A stretch of DNA of 64,000 nt, taken from assembly GCF_051668705.1 (NCBI RefSeq), contig NZ_CP196351.1, forward strand, positions 558,001 to 622,000, in the 5' to 3' direction. The position numbers and the translations under genes were made by a program. The DNA comes from Alterisphingorhabdus sp051668705. GTDB lineage: Bacteria; Pseudomonadota; Alphaproteobacteria; Sphingomonadales; Sphingomonadaceae. Positions 52,027-61,147 of this stretch are shown in pieces. Numbering within the stretch: the first letter of the stretch is position 1; every line of letters starts with the position of its first letter. The notes beneath the pieces are model-generated. The model ran no database searches and was not told the origin of the DNA. It worked only from the letters and a program-made list of their open reading frames with translations.

Positions 52027-52829
52027 ATGTTGCGTGAAATTGCAATCTTAGTAGATGGCGGCTTCTTCACTAAAAAATTAAGTCATCTTGTAGGTAAAAA
52101 TATTGCCTTAACGCCACAGGATATTGCATATAAAGTCAGAGACTTATGTTGCAATCATGTTTATACACTAACTGACTGCGATCCAAAAAAGTGGCATAAG
52201 CATGTCTATCGTATTTTTATTACGATGCATACCCTTTCACTGGTCAAGCCCATCATCCTATTACGAACGAACCAATCAATTTTGGGAAAAGTGAAAGGGC
52301 TCAGAAGCAGTATGAAATTTTTGATTGTTTGAAAAAAGAGCGTAACCTTGCTCTTAGGTTGGGATATGTTAGTAAAATCAACGATTGGACATTAAGTGGT
52401 GATATATTAAAGAAATTGTTGCGATCAGCTAATAATATGAAATATTTAAGGTCTTTAGAACCAAATGCAGATGGTTCAATTACTATCCCTAGAGACGAGT
52501 ATGAAGCACTTTTACCCAATTTAGATTACTGGCAACAGTTAGAGGATTGGATGGTAAAAATGGACCTCCGGCAAAAGGGGGTCGATATGAGGATCGGTTT
52601 GGATATAGCATCTTTGACACTCAAAAAGCTAGTCAAGACAATTGTGCTGGTGGCTGGTGATTCTGATTTCGTACCTGCTGCTAAATTGGCTCGTCGAGAA
52701 GGTATACAATTCATTCTAGATCCACTTTGGCAAAGCGTCAGCGACGATCTGTTTGAACATATAGACGGCTTACATTCTGGCCTGTCAAAGAGAGGTAATC
52801 GGCGAACAGTAAGACCCAGAAGAAGTTAA
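52027..52829 (+). pseudogene. NYN-domain (LabA/DUF88-like) nuclease gene, frameshifted
   Basis: Two frames encode the two halves of one NYN protein. The first frame gives 'LREIAILVDGGFF' (Asp10) up to WHKHVYRIF. The second continues YDAYPFTGQAHHPITNEPIN, 'KGVDMRIGLDIASL' and VLVAGDSDFVPAAKLARREG. The switch is at five T's, 52214-52218, where one extra T would restore a 267-residue protein. NYN proteins are PIN-like ribonucleases. All acidic residues of the site remain, so the lesion is either recent or a sequencing slip. GGAGA precedes the ATG. Codon use is much more A+T-rich than in the neighbours, suggesting transfer. Confidence 0.85.
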
Positions 52830-52949
52830 ACGACAAATGTTAACGCGAGTCTTTCTCGTGTATAAATTTTATACTCATTATTATACCCAATAATTGATTG
52901 TAAATACCACCATCACTAACCTGAGCGATTGGCGGTTTTTGGTTTCTGC

Positions 52950-53510
52950 TTACTCCGGCGCGGAGGTTATTCTGTCGGCCGGCACAATGAACTCCAGACG
53001 AATGCCAGATGGCTCCCTGATCATCATATGGGTTGTTGGCCCTTCACCCAGAAATTCCGGTGCAAATTCGACAGTAACATTATCGAGCGCCAAAAAGCGC
53101 TCATGCAATGCGTTTAAAGTGTCAAGATCACGGACAGTGATCGCCATATGATGCAATCCGACATTGTTTTTCCGGTTGAAGGCGACGGCATTTTCCGGTT
53201 TTTCGGCTTGCCACAAAGTCACAAACATTTCGCCATTGGTGACAAATTTGGCAGGATAGTCTGGCCGTCCGCCAGCAGCTTGCCATCCCAATGTCTCAAT
53301 GAAAAAGGCTGTTGATGCATCAAGGTCACTGACCGTCATGCCGATATGGTTCAGGCCCAAGGTTTCGCCCTCGCCAGAGGGTTGATCAGTCTGTGCTGCG
53401 TTATCGGAGACTATGTCGCTATTGCTGTCATCCGAGGTGGTGCCGTTACAAGCGGTTAGAACCAAAGCCATAGCACTGGCCAAGGCTAGATATGTTTTTG
53501 AAATTGTCAT
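52950..53510 (-). CDS. VOC (glyoxalase/dioxygenase fold) lipoprotein
   Basis: 186 residues. The signal peptide ends LTAC (Cys21), then an Asp/Ser/Gln linker to ~48. One VOC domain (~50-180) carries 'LNHIGMTVSDLDASTAFFIE' (His metal ligand) and 'VGLHHMAITVRDLDTL'; the late Glu is in 'IRLEFIVPADR'. VOC enzymes are usually cytoplasmic, so an exported lipid-anchored form is unusual. The ATG is adjacent to the stop of the ThDP enzyme gene (TGA-ATG), with AGGAAG inside the end of that gene. Confidence 0.88.
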   Translation of the reverse strand: MTISKTYLALASAMALVLTACNGTTSDDSNSDIVSDNAAQTDQPSGEGETLGLNHIGMTVSDLDASTAFFIETLGWQAAGGRPDYPAKFVTNGEMFVTLWQAEKPENAVAFNRKNNVGLHHMAITVRDLDTLNALHERFLALDNVTVEFAPEFLGEGPTTHMMIREPSGIRLEFIVPADRITSAPE

Positions 53511-55172
53511 TCATTGCTTCCTAAAGCTGCTGACCCTCGCCCCGCCAGCGGTCAGATATTCCATATCGGTTTTAAGATGCAACAACCGAATGCCGGTGCG
53601 CGCCATTGCCTGTTCCAGCGCAGGAGCAAATTCATCGGTTTGCTCAATAGTCGCAGTCCATGCACCAAAGGCTTTGCCAAAAGTGGCAAAATCGGGGTTG
53701 CTGAGCTGTGTGCCGCTAGGGCGTGCAGGATAGTCACGTTCCTGGTGCATGCGGATTGTGCCATAGCCGCTATTGTCGATCACCAATATGAGCAGATTGG
53801 CGCCATGTTGCGCGGCGGTGGCTAATTCCTGACCGTTCATCAGAAAGTCGCCATCGCCAGCAACAGCCACCACATTGCGATCAGGAAAGCGCAGTGCAGC
53901 GGCTATAGCGGCAGGCACGCCATAGCCCATAGCGCCTGCTGTGGGGGCAAGCTGGCTTGGCATGGGGCCATAGGGCCAATAGCGGTGCCACCAACCGGAA
54001 AAATTACCAGCGCCGTTGCAAATAATCGTATCAGCCGGGCAGGATTGGCGCATTGCAGCGACACAGGCCCCCAGATCAAGTGCAGCGCCATTTTCTTGCA
54101 GGGCAGACCATTGCAGCCATTGCTGATGTGCTTCGACGCCATTTCCAAAACGGGGCAGAGCGTCATCCCAAAGAGCGGCTGTCTTGCAGAATTCTGGCAT
54201 ATCGGCGGCGATGGCAAGATCGGTGCGATAGACGCTGTTTAATTCATTAGGGTCTGGGTGAATATGGATCAGTTTTTGCCCCGGATGATCGGGCGATATC
54301 ACCGTATAACCATCAGTTGTCGCTTCGCCTAAACGGGCGCCGATAGCCAAAATTAGATCAGCATGTTTTACGCGTTCTATCAGTTGGGGATTGGGTCCAT
54401 AGCCCAAATTGCCGGCATAGACCGCGCTGTCATTAGGGAAAGCATCCTGACGCCGAAAGGCACAGGCTATGGGAAGGCCCATGGTTTCGGCAAAGGATTG
54501 CAAATGTTTGCCAGCCTCTTGCGTCCAGTCCGCGCCGCCAATGATTGCAATGGGGTTTTGGGCAGCACGCAGCATCGCCATCATCTGCTGCATAGCATCG
54601 GTGCAAACCGGCTGGGCAGGGCGCGTGACTTTTGGCCGGTCGGGGGTTGCCAGCCGATCACGCAGCATATCTTCGGGCAGGACCAGAACCACAGGCCCGG
54701 GCCGTCCGGATATAGCGGTCGCATAGGCCCGCGCGATATATTCAGGGATGCGCTGTGCATCATCAATGCGCGCGACCCATTTGGCCAATGGACCGAACAT
54801 CTGCATGAAGTCGACTTCTTGAAAGCCTTCACGATCACGGTCACTGCGCGCAACATCGCCAATGAATAAGATCATGGGCTGCGAATCCTGATGCGCGACA
54901 TGCACGCCGATACTGGCATTGGTGGCGCCCGGACCGCGGGTGACAAAGGCTATGCCCGGCTGGCCAGTCATGGCGCCATCAGCACAGGCCATAAATGATA
55001 CCCCGCCTTCCTGCCTGCAAATCACGGTTTCTATTGCGTCGGTGCGATCATGCAGCGCATCCAGCACGGCCAGAAAACTCTCGCCAGGAACGGTGAATAG
55101 GCGATCACAGCCCTGAATGATCAATTGGTCGGCCAAAATTTCGCCGCCCGTTCTTTTTTTCCGTTCTGTCAT
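53511..55172 (-). CDS. Thiamine-diphosphate-dependent enzyme, acetolactate-synthase-like
   Basis: 553 residues, three-domain ThDP fold. The catalytic Glu55 is in 'ICRQEGGVSFMACADG'. The ThDP-Mg motif begins 'VAVAGDGDFLMNGQELAT' (GDG...N), and 'TRGPGATNASIGVHVA' and QEVDF-like 'FQEVDFMQMFGPLAKW' line the pocket. It may be a decarboxylase or carboligase rather than the biosynthetic IlvB, since no IlvN subunit follows. Between ALDH (4-base overlap upstream) and the VOC lipoprotein (no gap), it may produce an aldehyde that ALDH oxidises. Confidence 0.9.
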   Translation of the reverse strand: MTERKKRTGGEILADQLIIQGCDRLFTVPGESFLAVLDALHDRTDAIETVICRQEGGVSFMACADGAMTGQPGIAFVTRGPGATNASIGVHVAHQDSQPMILFIGDVARSDRDREGFQEVDFMQMFGPLAKWVARIDDAQRIPEYIARAYATAISGRPGPVVLVLPEDMLRDRLATPDRPKVTRPAQPVCTDAMQQMMAMLRAAQNPIAIIGGADWTQEAGKHLQSFAETMGLPIACAFRRQDAFPNDSAVYAGNLGYGPNPQLIERVKHADLILAIGARLGEATTDGYTVISPDHPGQKLIHIHPDPNELNSVYRTDLAIAADMPEFCKTAALWDDALPRFGNGVEAHQQWLQWSALQENGAALDLGACVAAMRQSCPADTIICNGAGNFSGWWHRYWPYGPMPSQLAPTAGAMGYGVPAAIAAALRFPDRNVVAVAGDGDFLMNGQELATAAQHGANLLILVIDNSGYGTIRMHQERDYPARPSGTQLSNPDFATFGKAFGAWTATIEQTDEFAPALEQAMARTGIRLLHLKTDMEYLTAGGARVSSFRKQ

Positions 55173-56614
55173 CCGTGATGCACCGCTTTTGTTACCATAT
55201 AGGCCATCAGCCCGTCCGGACCATCTTCAAGCCCATGGCCTGAATGTTTGACACCGCCAAAGGGCGCATCGCCGGGGGATACGGTTTGTGTGTTAATGCC
55301 AACCATGCCGGCCTCAATGGCATCACCCAATATGTTCGCGGTCTTGAGTGCACTGGTATAGGCATAGGCGGCCAATCCCAAGGGCAGGCGATTGGCTTGC
55401 TCAATAGCATCATCCAACGTGGCGAAAGGACGGATCGCAGCGACGGGTCCAAAAGGTTCTTCATTCATGATTTCAGCCTGTAGGGGCACATCGCTGATAA
55501 CGGTGGGTTGATAGAAAAAACCGTTTTCTTGACCATGTCCGGCTAGCCGCTCGCCGCCAATATGCAGCTTCGCGCCAGCAGATGTTGCATTGCTGATCAT
55601 CCGTTCCATTGTGTCGGGGCGGCGTTGATTAGCCAATGGCCCCATTTTGACATTGGGCGACATACCATTGCCAACATTGATCGCCTCTGTGCGCTCGGCA
55701 AAGCCTTTGACAAAGCGATCATAAATGCCCTGTTGAACATAAAAACGTGTTGGTGAGACGCACACCTGTCCCGCATTGCGAAACTTGCCAGCGACAAGAG
55801 CATCCAGCGTTGTCTCCAGATCGCAATCATCGAAAACCAGTACTGGCGCATGGCCGCCCAGCTCCATAGTGGTGCGTTTCAGGCCATCCGCAGCCAGCCG
55901 CATCAAATGCTTGCCGACAGGCACTGATCCGGTGAAGCTGACTTTGCGGATAATATCCGAAGCTATGAGATGCTCCGAGATATGCGCAGGGTTACCAAAT
56001 ACGATTTGTAAGACGCCGGAGGGCAGACCAGCATCAACAAGGCAGCGTATCATTTCAATCGCGCTGGCTGGTGTTTCCTCGGCGGGTTTCAGGATTATTG
56101 GGCACCCAGCCGCCAGTGCCGGAGCCAATTTGCGCGCTGGCGTGAACAGCGGGAAATTCCATGGACTAAACGCCGCTACTGGACCGACAGGCTGATATTT
56201 AACAAAGCTGTTTTGGCCAGTGGGGCGGACAAGAACGCGGCCATAGCAGCGCTTTGCTTCTTCAGCCATAATATCAAATTGCCTAGCTGCACCGATAACC
56301 TCGCCAACGCCTTGTGCCAAAGGCTTGCCCTGTTCCAACGTCATCAAATGGCCAATCATATCGGCCCGCTCGCGCATCAGATTTGCACCTTTGTGTAAGA
56401 TGGCACCGCGCTGCTCGACCGGTGTTTCCCGCCAGACAGGCCATGCACGCTGCGCAGCATCCAATGCGCGGTCCAGATCATCATTGGTGGCCTTAGGCAG
56501 GCTGGATATTGCTTCGCCCGTTGCGGGGTTAGTCACGGCTATGGCATCGCGATTGCCAATATCAATCCATTCACCATCAATATGCAGTTGGAGGTTTTCA
56601 GGGTAGTTGGTCAT
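55169..56614 (-). CDS. NAD(P)-dependent aldehyde dehydrogenase, succinate-semialdehyde type
   Basis: 481 residues. 'PWNFPLF' (Asn153) holds the intermediate, 'MELGGHAPVLVF' has Glu251 and NAGQVCVSPTRF the catalytic Cys285. 'SFTGSVPVGKHLM' is the cofactor loop. Overall resemblance is to GabD-like succinate-semialdehyde dehydrogenases, but the substrate here may be the product of the ThDP enzyme whose gene overlaps by four bases. It is the first gene of the minus-strand ALDH-ThDP-VOC run, divergent from the SMP-30 gene. Confidence 0.93.
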   Translation of the reverse strand: MTNYPENLQLHIDGEWIDIGNRDAIAVTNPATGEAISSLPKATNDDLDRALDAAQRAWPVWRETPVEQRGAILHKGANLMRERADMIGHLMTLEQGKPLAQGVGEVIGAARQFDIMAEEAKRCYGRVLVRPTGQNSFVKYQPVGPVAAFSPWNFPLFTPARKLAPALAAGCPIILKPAEETPASAIEMIRCLVDAGLPSGVLQIVFGNPAHISEHLIASDIIRKVSFTGSVPVGKHLMRLAADGLKRTTMELGGHAPVLVFDDCDLETTLDALVAGKFRNAGQVCVSPTRFYVQQGIYDRFVKGFAERTEAINVGNGMSPNVKMGPLANQRRPDTMERMISNATSAGAKLHIGGERLAGHGQENGFFYQPTVISDVPLQAEIMNEEPFGPVAAIRPFATLDDAIEQANRLPLGLAAYAYTSALKTANILGDAIEAGMVGINTQTVSPGDAPFGGVKHSGHGLEDGPDGLMAYMVTKAVHHG

Positions 56615-56718
56615 GCATATGCATCCTTATTTCTTTTCTTTTATCCTAGACAGTTGCCCCTTGCGCGGCAATGATTGTGACAAAAGAAAGCAATATAATA
56701 ATAATGGAGAGTGATGGC

Positions 56719-57639
56719 ATGGAAATTCTGACACAAGGATTGCGTTTTCCCGAAGGGCCGGTGGTCATGGCCGACGGCTCCGTGATTGTGGTTGAGATTG
56801 CGGCGGGCTGTATCACGCGCATTGCCCCTGATGGCAGCAAGACGCTGGTGGCAGAAACAGGCGGCGGGCCAAATGGCGCGGCCATGGGGCCTGATGGTAA
56901 GCTATATGTCTGCAATAATGGCGGGTTTAATTATATCAATGGCGGCAGCGAAGATGCCCCTTTTCTGGTGCCGCATGGCCAGCCGGATGACTATTCCGGC
57001 GGACGTATTGAACGCGTAGACATTACAACGGGCACAGTAGAAATTTTGTATAAAGATGGAGATTTCGGCTGTGTATTGCGCGGCCCGAATGACATTGTTT
57101 TTGATGCGGATGGCGGCTTCTGGTTCACTGACCATGGCAAAAATCGCCCACGCGAGCGTGATGTTACTGGCGTATTTTATGCCAAGGCAGATGGCAGCAT
57201 GTTGAAAGAGGTTATCTTCCCATCAGAAAATCCTAATGGCATTGGTCTGTCGCCCGATGGCAAGCGACTTTATGTGGCGGAAACCTATACGTGCAAATTA
57301 TGGGCCTATGACATTGCCGCGCCGGGGGAAATCGCCTTCACACCTGGGCTATTGGGGCCGCAAGGGCAATTTCTATACAGTCCGGCAGGATATAAATATT
57401 TTGATTCTTTGGGTGTTGAGGAATGTGGCAATATCTGCGTTGCCACTATTGGTGAAGCAGGCATTAGCGTGATTTCTCCAGAGGGGGCGTTGGTAGAATT
57501 TGTGCCCATGATGGACCCATTCACCACCAACATCGCCTTTGGCGGAGATGATATGAAGACGGCCTATATCTGTCTGTCTGCCACCGGCCAACTCGTCAAA
57601 ATGAACTGGAGCCGCGCCGGACTAAGGTTGGAAAGTTAA
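56719..57639 (+). CDS. SMP-30/gluconolactonase-family lactonase
   Basis: 306 residues from the ATG at 56719, nine bases after GGAG. Six-bladed propeller with 'LRFPEGPVVMADGSV' (first metal Glu), 'LRGPNDIVFDADGGFWFTDH' (Asn and Asp ligands) and 'NPNGIGLSPDGKRLYVAET'. The family hydrolyses sugar lactones with a divalent metal. Its stop overlaps the HAD gene by one base. The divergent ALDH and the nearby lactone-oxidase-like gene suggest sugar acid catabolism. Confidence 0.93.
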   Translation: MEILTQGLRFPEGPVVMADGSVIVVEIAAGCITRIAPDGSKTLVAETGGGPNGAAMGPDGKLYVCNNGGFNYINGGSEDAPFLVPHGQPDDYSGGRIERVDITTGTVEILYKDGDFGCVLRGPNDIVFDADGGFWFTDHGKNRPRERDVTGVFYAKADGSMLKEVIFPSENPNGIGLSPDGKRLYVAETYTCKLWAYDIAAPGEIAFTPGLLGPQGQFLYSPAGYKYFDSLGVEECGNICVATIGEAGISVISPEGALVEFVPMMDPFTTNIAFGGDDMKTAYICLSATGQLVKMNWSRAGLRLES

Positions 57640-58295
57640 TGCCTATCACCACTATTATCTTTGATTTTGGCGGGGTTATTACGTCCTCCCCTTTTGAAGC
57701 ATTTAACCGGCTGGAGGCGGAGCGCGGTGTGCCGCTAAATAGTGTGCGGCGGGTCAACAGCACCAACCCGGACGATAATGCCTGGGCGCGTTTTGAGCGA
57801 GCTGAGATTGATGCGGCGGCTTTCGATACTGCCTTTACTGCTGAAGCTGAAGCGCTAGGCATAAAAGGATTAAGCGGCGCAGATGTGCTGGCCTGTCTGG
57901 CGGGTGATGTGCGCTCTGCCATGGTGGCTAAGCTGGATGATCTCAAAGCGGCGGGTTACACGGTCGCCTGTATCACCAACAATGTGCCGGCAGGTAAGGG
58001 CTCTGGCCTGAAAGGTTCCGGCATGGCGATGACGCAGGAACAAGCGAGCGAAATTGCGGCGATCATGGCGCGTTTTGACCATGTCATAGAAAGCAGCAAG
58101 GTAGGACTGCGCAAGCCTGACCCGCGTATTTATGAAATGATGTGTGAGGCGCTGGATGTCACGCCGGAGCAGTGCATCTATCTTGATGATTTAGGTATCA
58201 ACTGCAAACCAGCAGCAGCCCTTGGCATGACCGCGATCAAAGTTACCAGCGGGGAGCAGGCTTTGACCGATCTTGAACAGGCATTGGCTGGATAG
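57639..58295 (+). CDS. HAD-superfamily hydrolase (subfamily IA)
   Basis: 218 residues. Motif I 'IIFDFGGVITSSP' (Asp9, here DFGG rather than DxDG), motif II 'CITNN', motif III 'SSKVGLRKPDPRIYEM' and motif IV 'CIYLDDLGINCKPA'. This resembles the phosphatase domain of soluble epoxide hydrolase. The first Asp is present but the second position is Gly, as in that group. The substrate is probably a small phosphate ester. It is coupled to the SMP-30 gene and convergent with the oxidase gene. Confidence 0.9.
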   Translation: MPITTIIFDFGGVITSSPFEAFNRLEAERGVPLNSVRRVNSTNPDDNAWARFERAEIDAAAFDTAFTAEAEALGIKGLSGADVLACLAGDVRSAMVAKLDDLKAAGYTVACITNNVPAGKGSGLKGSGMAMTQEQASEIAAIMARFDHVIESSKVGLRKPDPRIYEMMCEALDVTPEQCIYLDDLGINCKPAAALGMTAIKVTSGEQALTDLEQALAG

Positions 58296-58352
58296 GCTTC
58301 AGAACAAAGCCGTTTATGAGCGAATTGTGCGACGCTGCGACCCTGATTGACA

Positions 58353-60095
58353 CTATTTCGTCAGCGGACCGCCAAGCAGACGACACTGCCAATATTCAGT
58401 GAAGAAAATATTGTTCGGGTCATATTGCGCGCGCAGGGCCAGAAAATCGTCAAAATGGGGCAACATTTTCCTGTAATGCTCAGCCCAGAACGGGAAATCA
58501 TAAGCTGGGATAAACTTGCCCCAATGTAGGCGAAATGGGATGTTGTTGGACAGGAACAGATCCCAATATTGCTGGAAAAAGCCCTGTTTTTCGTTGGGTG
58601 TTTTCTCATTATTGCGGAACCAATATACGTCAAAACGGATGACGCCGTCCTTAAACTCGTCATTGCCATCTGTATAGGCCGCACTCATCCAATTGCTACT
58701 GGGCGCACCACCATAGACTTCCGTTGAATAATAACCAGTTGCCGCGCTGCCGCCCTTGGTGAACATATCTTGCATCAAATTCATACATTGCTGAGCGTAA
58801 GAGATAGGCACCCATATTTCGGTGAACTCTGTGCCCAGCAGAACATCATCTGCCGTGTTATCCATGGGTAGGCTGCGCCAATAATAATCATTAAAAGTGG
58901 TCGGCGGATTACCCTTTGTCATCGACTCAAAGACTGGCATCAAAACCGGGAAGAGCGCGTGTAATATGCCAGGGAAAAGTGCAAAAATAAGCACAGGAAT
59001 GAACAATATAGCTGCCACCAGCAGGATGATGATTGTAGAACCCAATCCGGCCAGTAAGCGGCCAACTTTCTGTGACCATAGCTCGGTCAAAAGATGCTGA
59101 GCGTGGAAGAAACTTGGAGCTAAGACCTGCAAGATGCGTGTGACGCCGTGATTGCCCAATAGGGTGAAAAACACGCTGGCCAACAGTTCTTCAAGTAACC
59201 CAAACAGGCTTTCTGGAAATTGCATATAAGGGACTGGTGGCTTCCCGCCGGGAGTGCTGACCGGTGCGCGATCGGCTTTCCAGATCACGGCCCGTTCGGC
59301 CCCCTTTTGTGGCCACCATACAAAACGGGTATAGGGCGTTTCCCGCAAATATTGCTCTAGCGATGGTTTGCCATCTTTCCCCGGCCCAAACATATCTATC
59401 GGGCAGGCCTCATCACTGGGCTGGGCATCAAGCACCATCTGGGTTGTTACCTCGGTGCCTGCAACATTATACATTGGCACCAATTGTAGCCGTACCTTGG
59501 TAACAATACCATAAAGGCCCATGGATACAGAAACAGCAGGGAAGTGGGGGTCACCCGCTTCAACCCAACGGGCCGTTCCAGTGCCGTCTATAATGTACCA
59601 AGCGACGATATTATCGAAAGAATATTGGGTTGATCCGCCTGCTGAACCAGTCAGCGCAAAGCCGCTTACTGTCTGGTGCGTAATGCCGCCCAGATCATTT
59701 ACCGCCCAGCCTTTTTGCGCGATTTGGTAGAGCAGACTATTCTCTAGCGTGGATATGCCTTCAGCATCATATGGGTCGTTGCCCAAATGCATGCCTGCCC
59801 CTGCTTCAATAATACCCTTTTCCTCATCGATCCATTCCAGATCACCGAATTTCACTAAAGACAGATTCAAATCATCGCTATCCGGCGCTTTGCGCACGCT
59901 GACTTTATTTGTGGGGTTGCCATCAACAGGGTCGGTATAGATACTCCACGCCATGGAGTGTGACGCGCCGCGCACACGGATTTGCCGTTGTTCACTAACG
60001 GCATATTGTATCAGGCTAATGACCTCAGCCTCAGTGGATGGGCGGTAAAAGCCGTCAGCGTCTTTGGTAACCGTCAAATCACTATGTATAGTCAT
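58353..60095 (-). CDS. FAD-binding (PCMH) oxidase, aldonolactone-oxidase-like, with internal membrane segment
   Basis: 580 residues from the ATG at 60095, preceded by GGGGGAT. 'RQIRVRGASHSMAW' (36-50) carries the FAD-binding His46 and 'GFALTGSAGGSTQYSF' follows in the PCMH domain (~15-205). The ALO-type C-terminal domain ends with HWGK near 525 and 'RAQYDPNNIFFTEYW'. Inside the C-terminal half a hydrophobic stretch at ~350-386 ('GLGSTIIILLVAAILFIPVL' and onward) looks like one or two membrane helices, an unusual insertion. It may oxidise a sugar lactone and pass electrons to quinone or oxygen. Confidence 0.85.
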   Translation of the reverse strand: MTIHSDLTVTKDADGFYRPSTEAEVISLIQYAVSEQRQIRVRGASHSMAWSIYTDPVDGNPTNKVSVRKAPDSDDLNLSLVKFGDLEWIDEEKGIIEAGAGMHLGNDPYDAEGISTLENSLLYQIAQKGWAVNDLGGITHQTVSGFALTGSAGGSTQYSFDNIVAWYIIDGTGTARWVEAGDPHFPAVSVSMGLYGIVTKVRLQLVPMYNVAGTEVTTQMVLDAQPSDEACPIDMFGPGKDGKPSLEQYLRETPYTRFVWWPQKGAERAVIWKADRAPVSTPGGKPPVPYMQFPESLFGLLEELLASVFFTLLGNHGVTRILQVLAPSFFHAQHLLTELWSQKVGRLLAGLGSTIIILLVAAILFIPVLIFALFPGILHALFPVLMPVFESMTKGNPPTTFNDYYWRSLPMDNTADDVLLGTEFTEIWVPISYAQQCMNLMQDMFTKGGSAATGYYSTEVYGGAPSSNWMSAAYTDGNDEFKDGVIRFDVYWFRNNEKTPNEKQGFFQQYWDLFLSNNIPFRLHWGKFIPAYDFPFWAEHYRKMLPHFDDFLALRAQYDPNNIFFTEYWQCRLLGGPLTK

Positions 60096-60426
60096 TTCAT
60101 CCCCCCATTTCATATTGTTCTTAGGCGAATAGGCGGGACGGTTCTTGGCTGTACGTCCAAAATGGCTTTGGCCCGGACTATGTCCAGAAATTGCTCGCAT
60201 TATTATGTGCCCCGTTTCGCATGCCCTACTGCTTGCAAAGCAGTGTAACAGGGAATTTCAGAGCAAGATTGCATGTTCTCGACAGTTTGGAATGCTTTTA
60301 ACCATTCTAACTGCATAATTGCTGTGCGAATCTGGATTGTTTTGATGTTTTGCTAAGCTGGTGACACACATCGCATACCGTTATAGGTGCTGATGACGAA
60401 TCAATCGCATAAGGAGCAACCACCCC
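60096..60426. other. Divergent promoter region between the oxidase and scoA
   Basis: 331 bases. I find no gene or RNA in it. A+T-rich stretches at 60290-60360 could hold the scoA promoter. GGAG at 60413-60416 is the scoA ribosome site. A small hairpin CTGCT/AGCAG near 60228 has no clear meaning. Confidence 0.45.
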
Positions 60427-61143
60427 ATGCAAAAAATCTATAGTGATGCCAAATCCGCGCTGGAGGGATTATTGTTTGACGGCATGGATATTTGTGCAGG
60501 TGGTTTCGGCCTATGCGGTATTCCAGAGCGGTTGATTGACGCCATTCGCGATAGCGGGGTGAAGGATTTGACCATAGCGTCAAACAATGCCGGTATTGAT
60601 GGCGAAGGACTGGGCAAATTGCTGCGCACACGGCAGGTCAAAAAGATGATCTCTTCCTATGTCGGCGAAAATAAAGAATTTGAACGGCAATATCTTGCTG
60701 GTGAGCTGGAAGTTGAATTTTGCCCGCAAGGCACTCTGGCCGAGCGTTGCCGCGCTGGTGGTGCTGGAATTCCCGGCTTCTACACCAAAACGGGCGTTGG
60801 TACGCAAGTTGCTGAGGGCAAAGAACATAAGGATTTTGCCAATAAAGACGGGGTCAATGAAACCTATATATTGGAACGCGGCATTTTCGCTGATCTGTGT
60901 ATTGTCAAAGGCTGGAAAGCCGACAAAGCAGGCAATCTGATATTCCGCAAAACCGCGCGTAATTTCAACGCGCCCATGGCAACAGCGGGAAAAATCTGCG
61001 TTGCCGAAGTGGAAGAGATTGTTGAGGTGGGAGAGCTGGACCCTGATGCTATCCACCTGCCAAGCATCTATGTGAAGCGCCTGATCAGCGGCGCGCCCTA
61101 TGATAAGAAGATTGAGTTCAAAACGGTGCGCGAAGCGGCCTAA
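60427..61143 (+). CDS. scoA: Succinyl-CoA:3-ketoacid CoA-transferase subunit A
   Basis: 238 residues. 'GFGLCGIPERLIDAI' near 26 and 'YVGENKEFERQYLAGELEVE' near 79 are the SCOT/family I signatures. 'GAGIPGFYTKTGVGT' follows. With subunit B it moves CoA from succinyl-CoA to acetoacetate (ketone body use). Subunit B is 1 kb downstream, separated by a HAD lipoprotein gene instead of being adjacent. Confidence 0.96.
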   Translation: MQKIYSDAKSALEGLLFDGMDICAGGFGLCGIPERLIDAIRDSGVKDLTIASNNAGIDGEGLGKLLRTRQVKKMISSYVGENKEFERQYLAGELEVEFCPQGTLAERCRAGGAGIPGFYTKTGVGTQVAEGKEHKDFANKDGVNETYILERGIFADLCIVKGWKADKAGNLIFRKTARNFNAPMATAGKICVAEVEEIVEVGELDPDAIHLPSIYVKRLISGAPYDKKIEFKTVREAA

Positions 61144-61147
61144 GACC

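Noticed and set aside
52200..52240. Programmed -1 frameshift in the NYN gene
   Set aside because: The bases at the junction (T TTT ATT in the zero frame) are not a canonical slippery heptamer and no downstream hairpin is evident; a deletion or read error is simpler.
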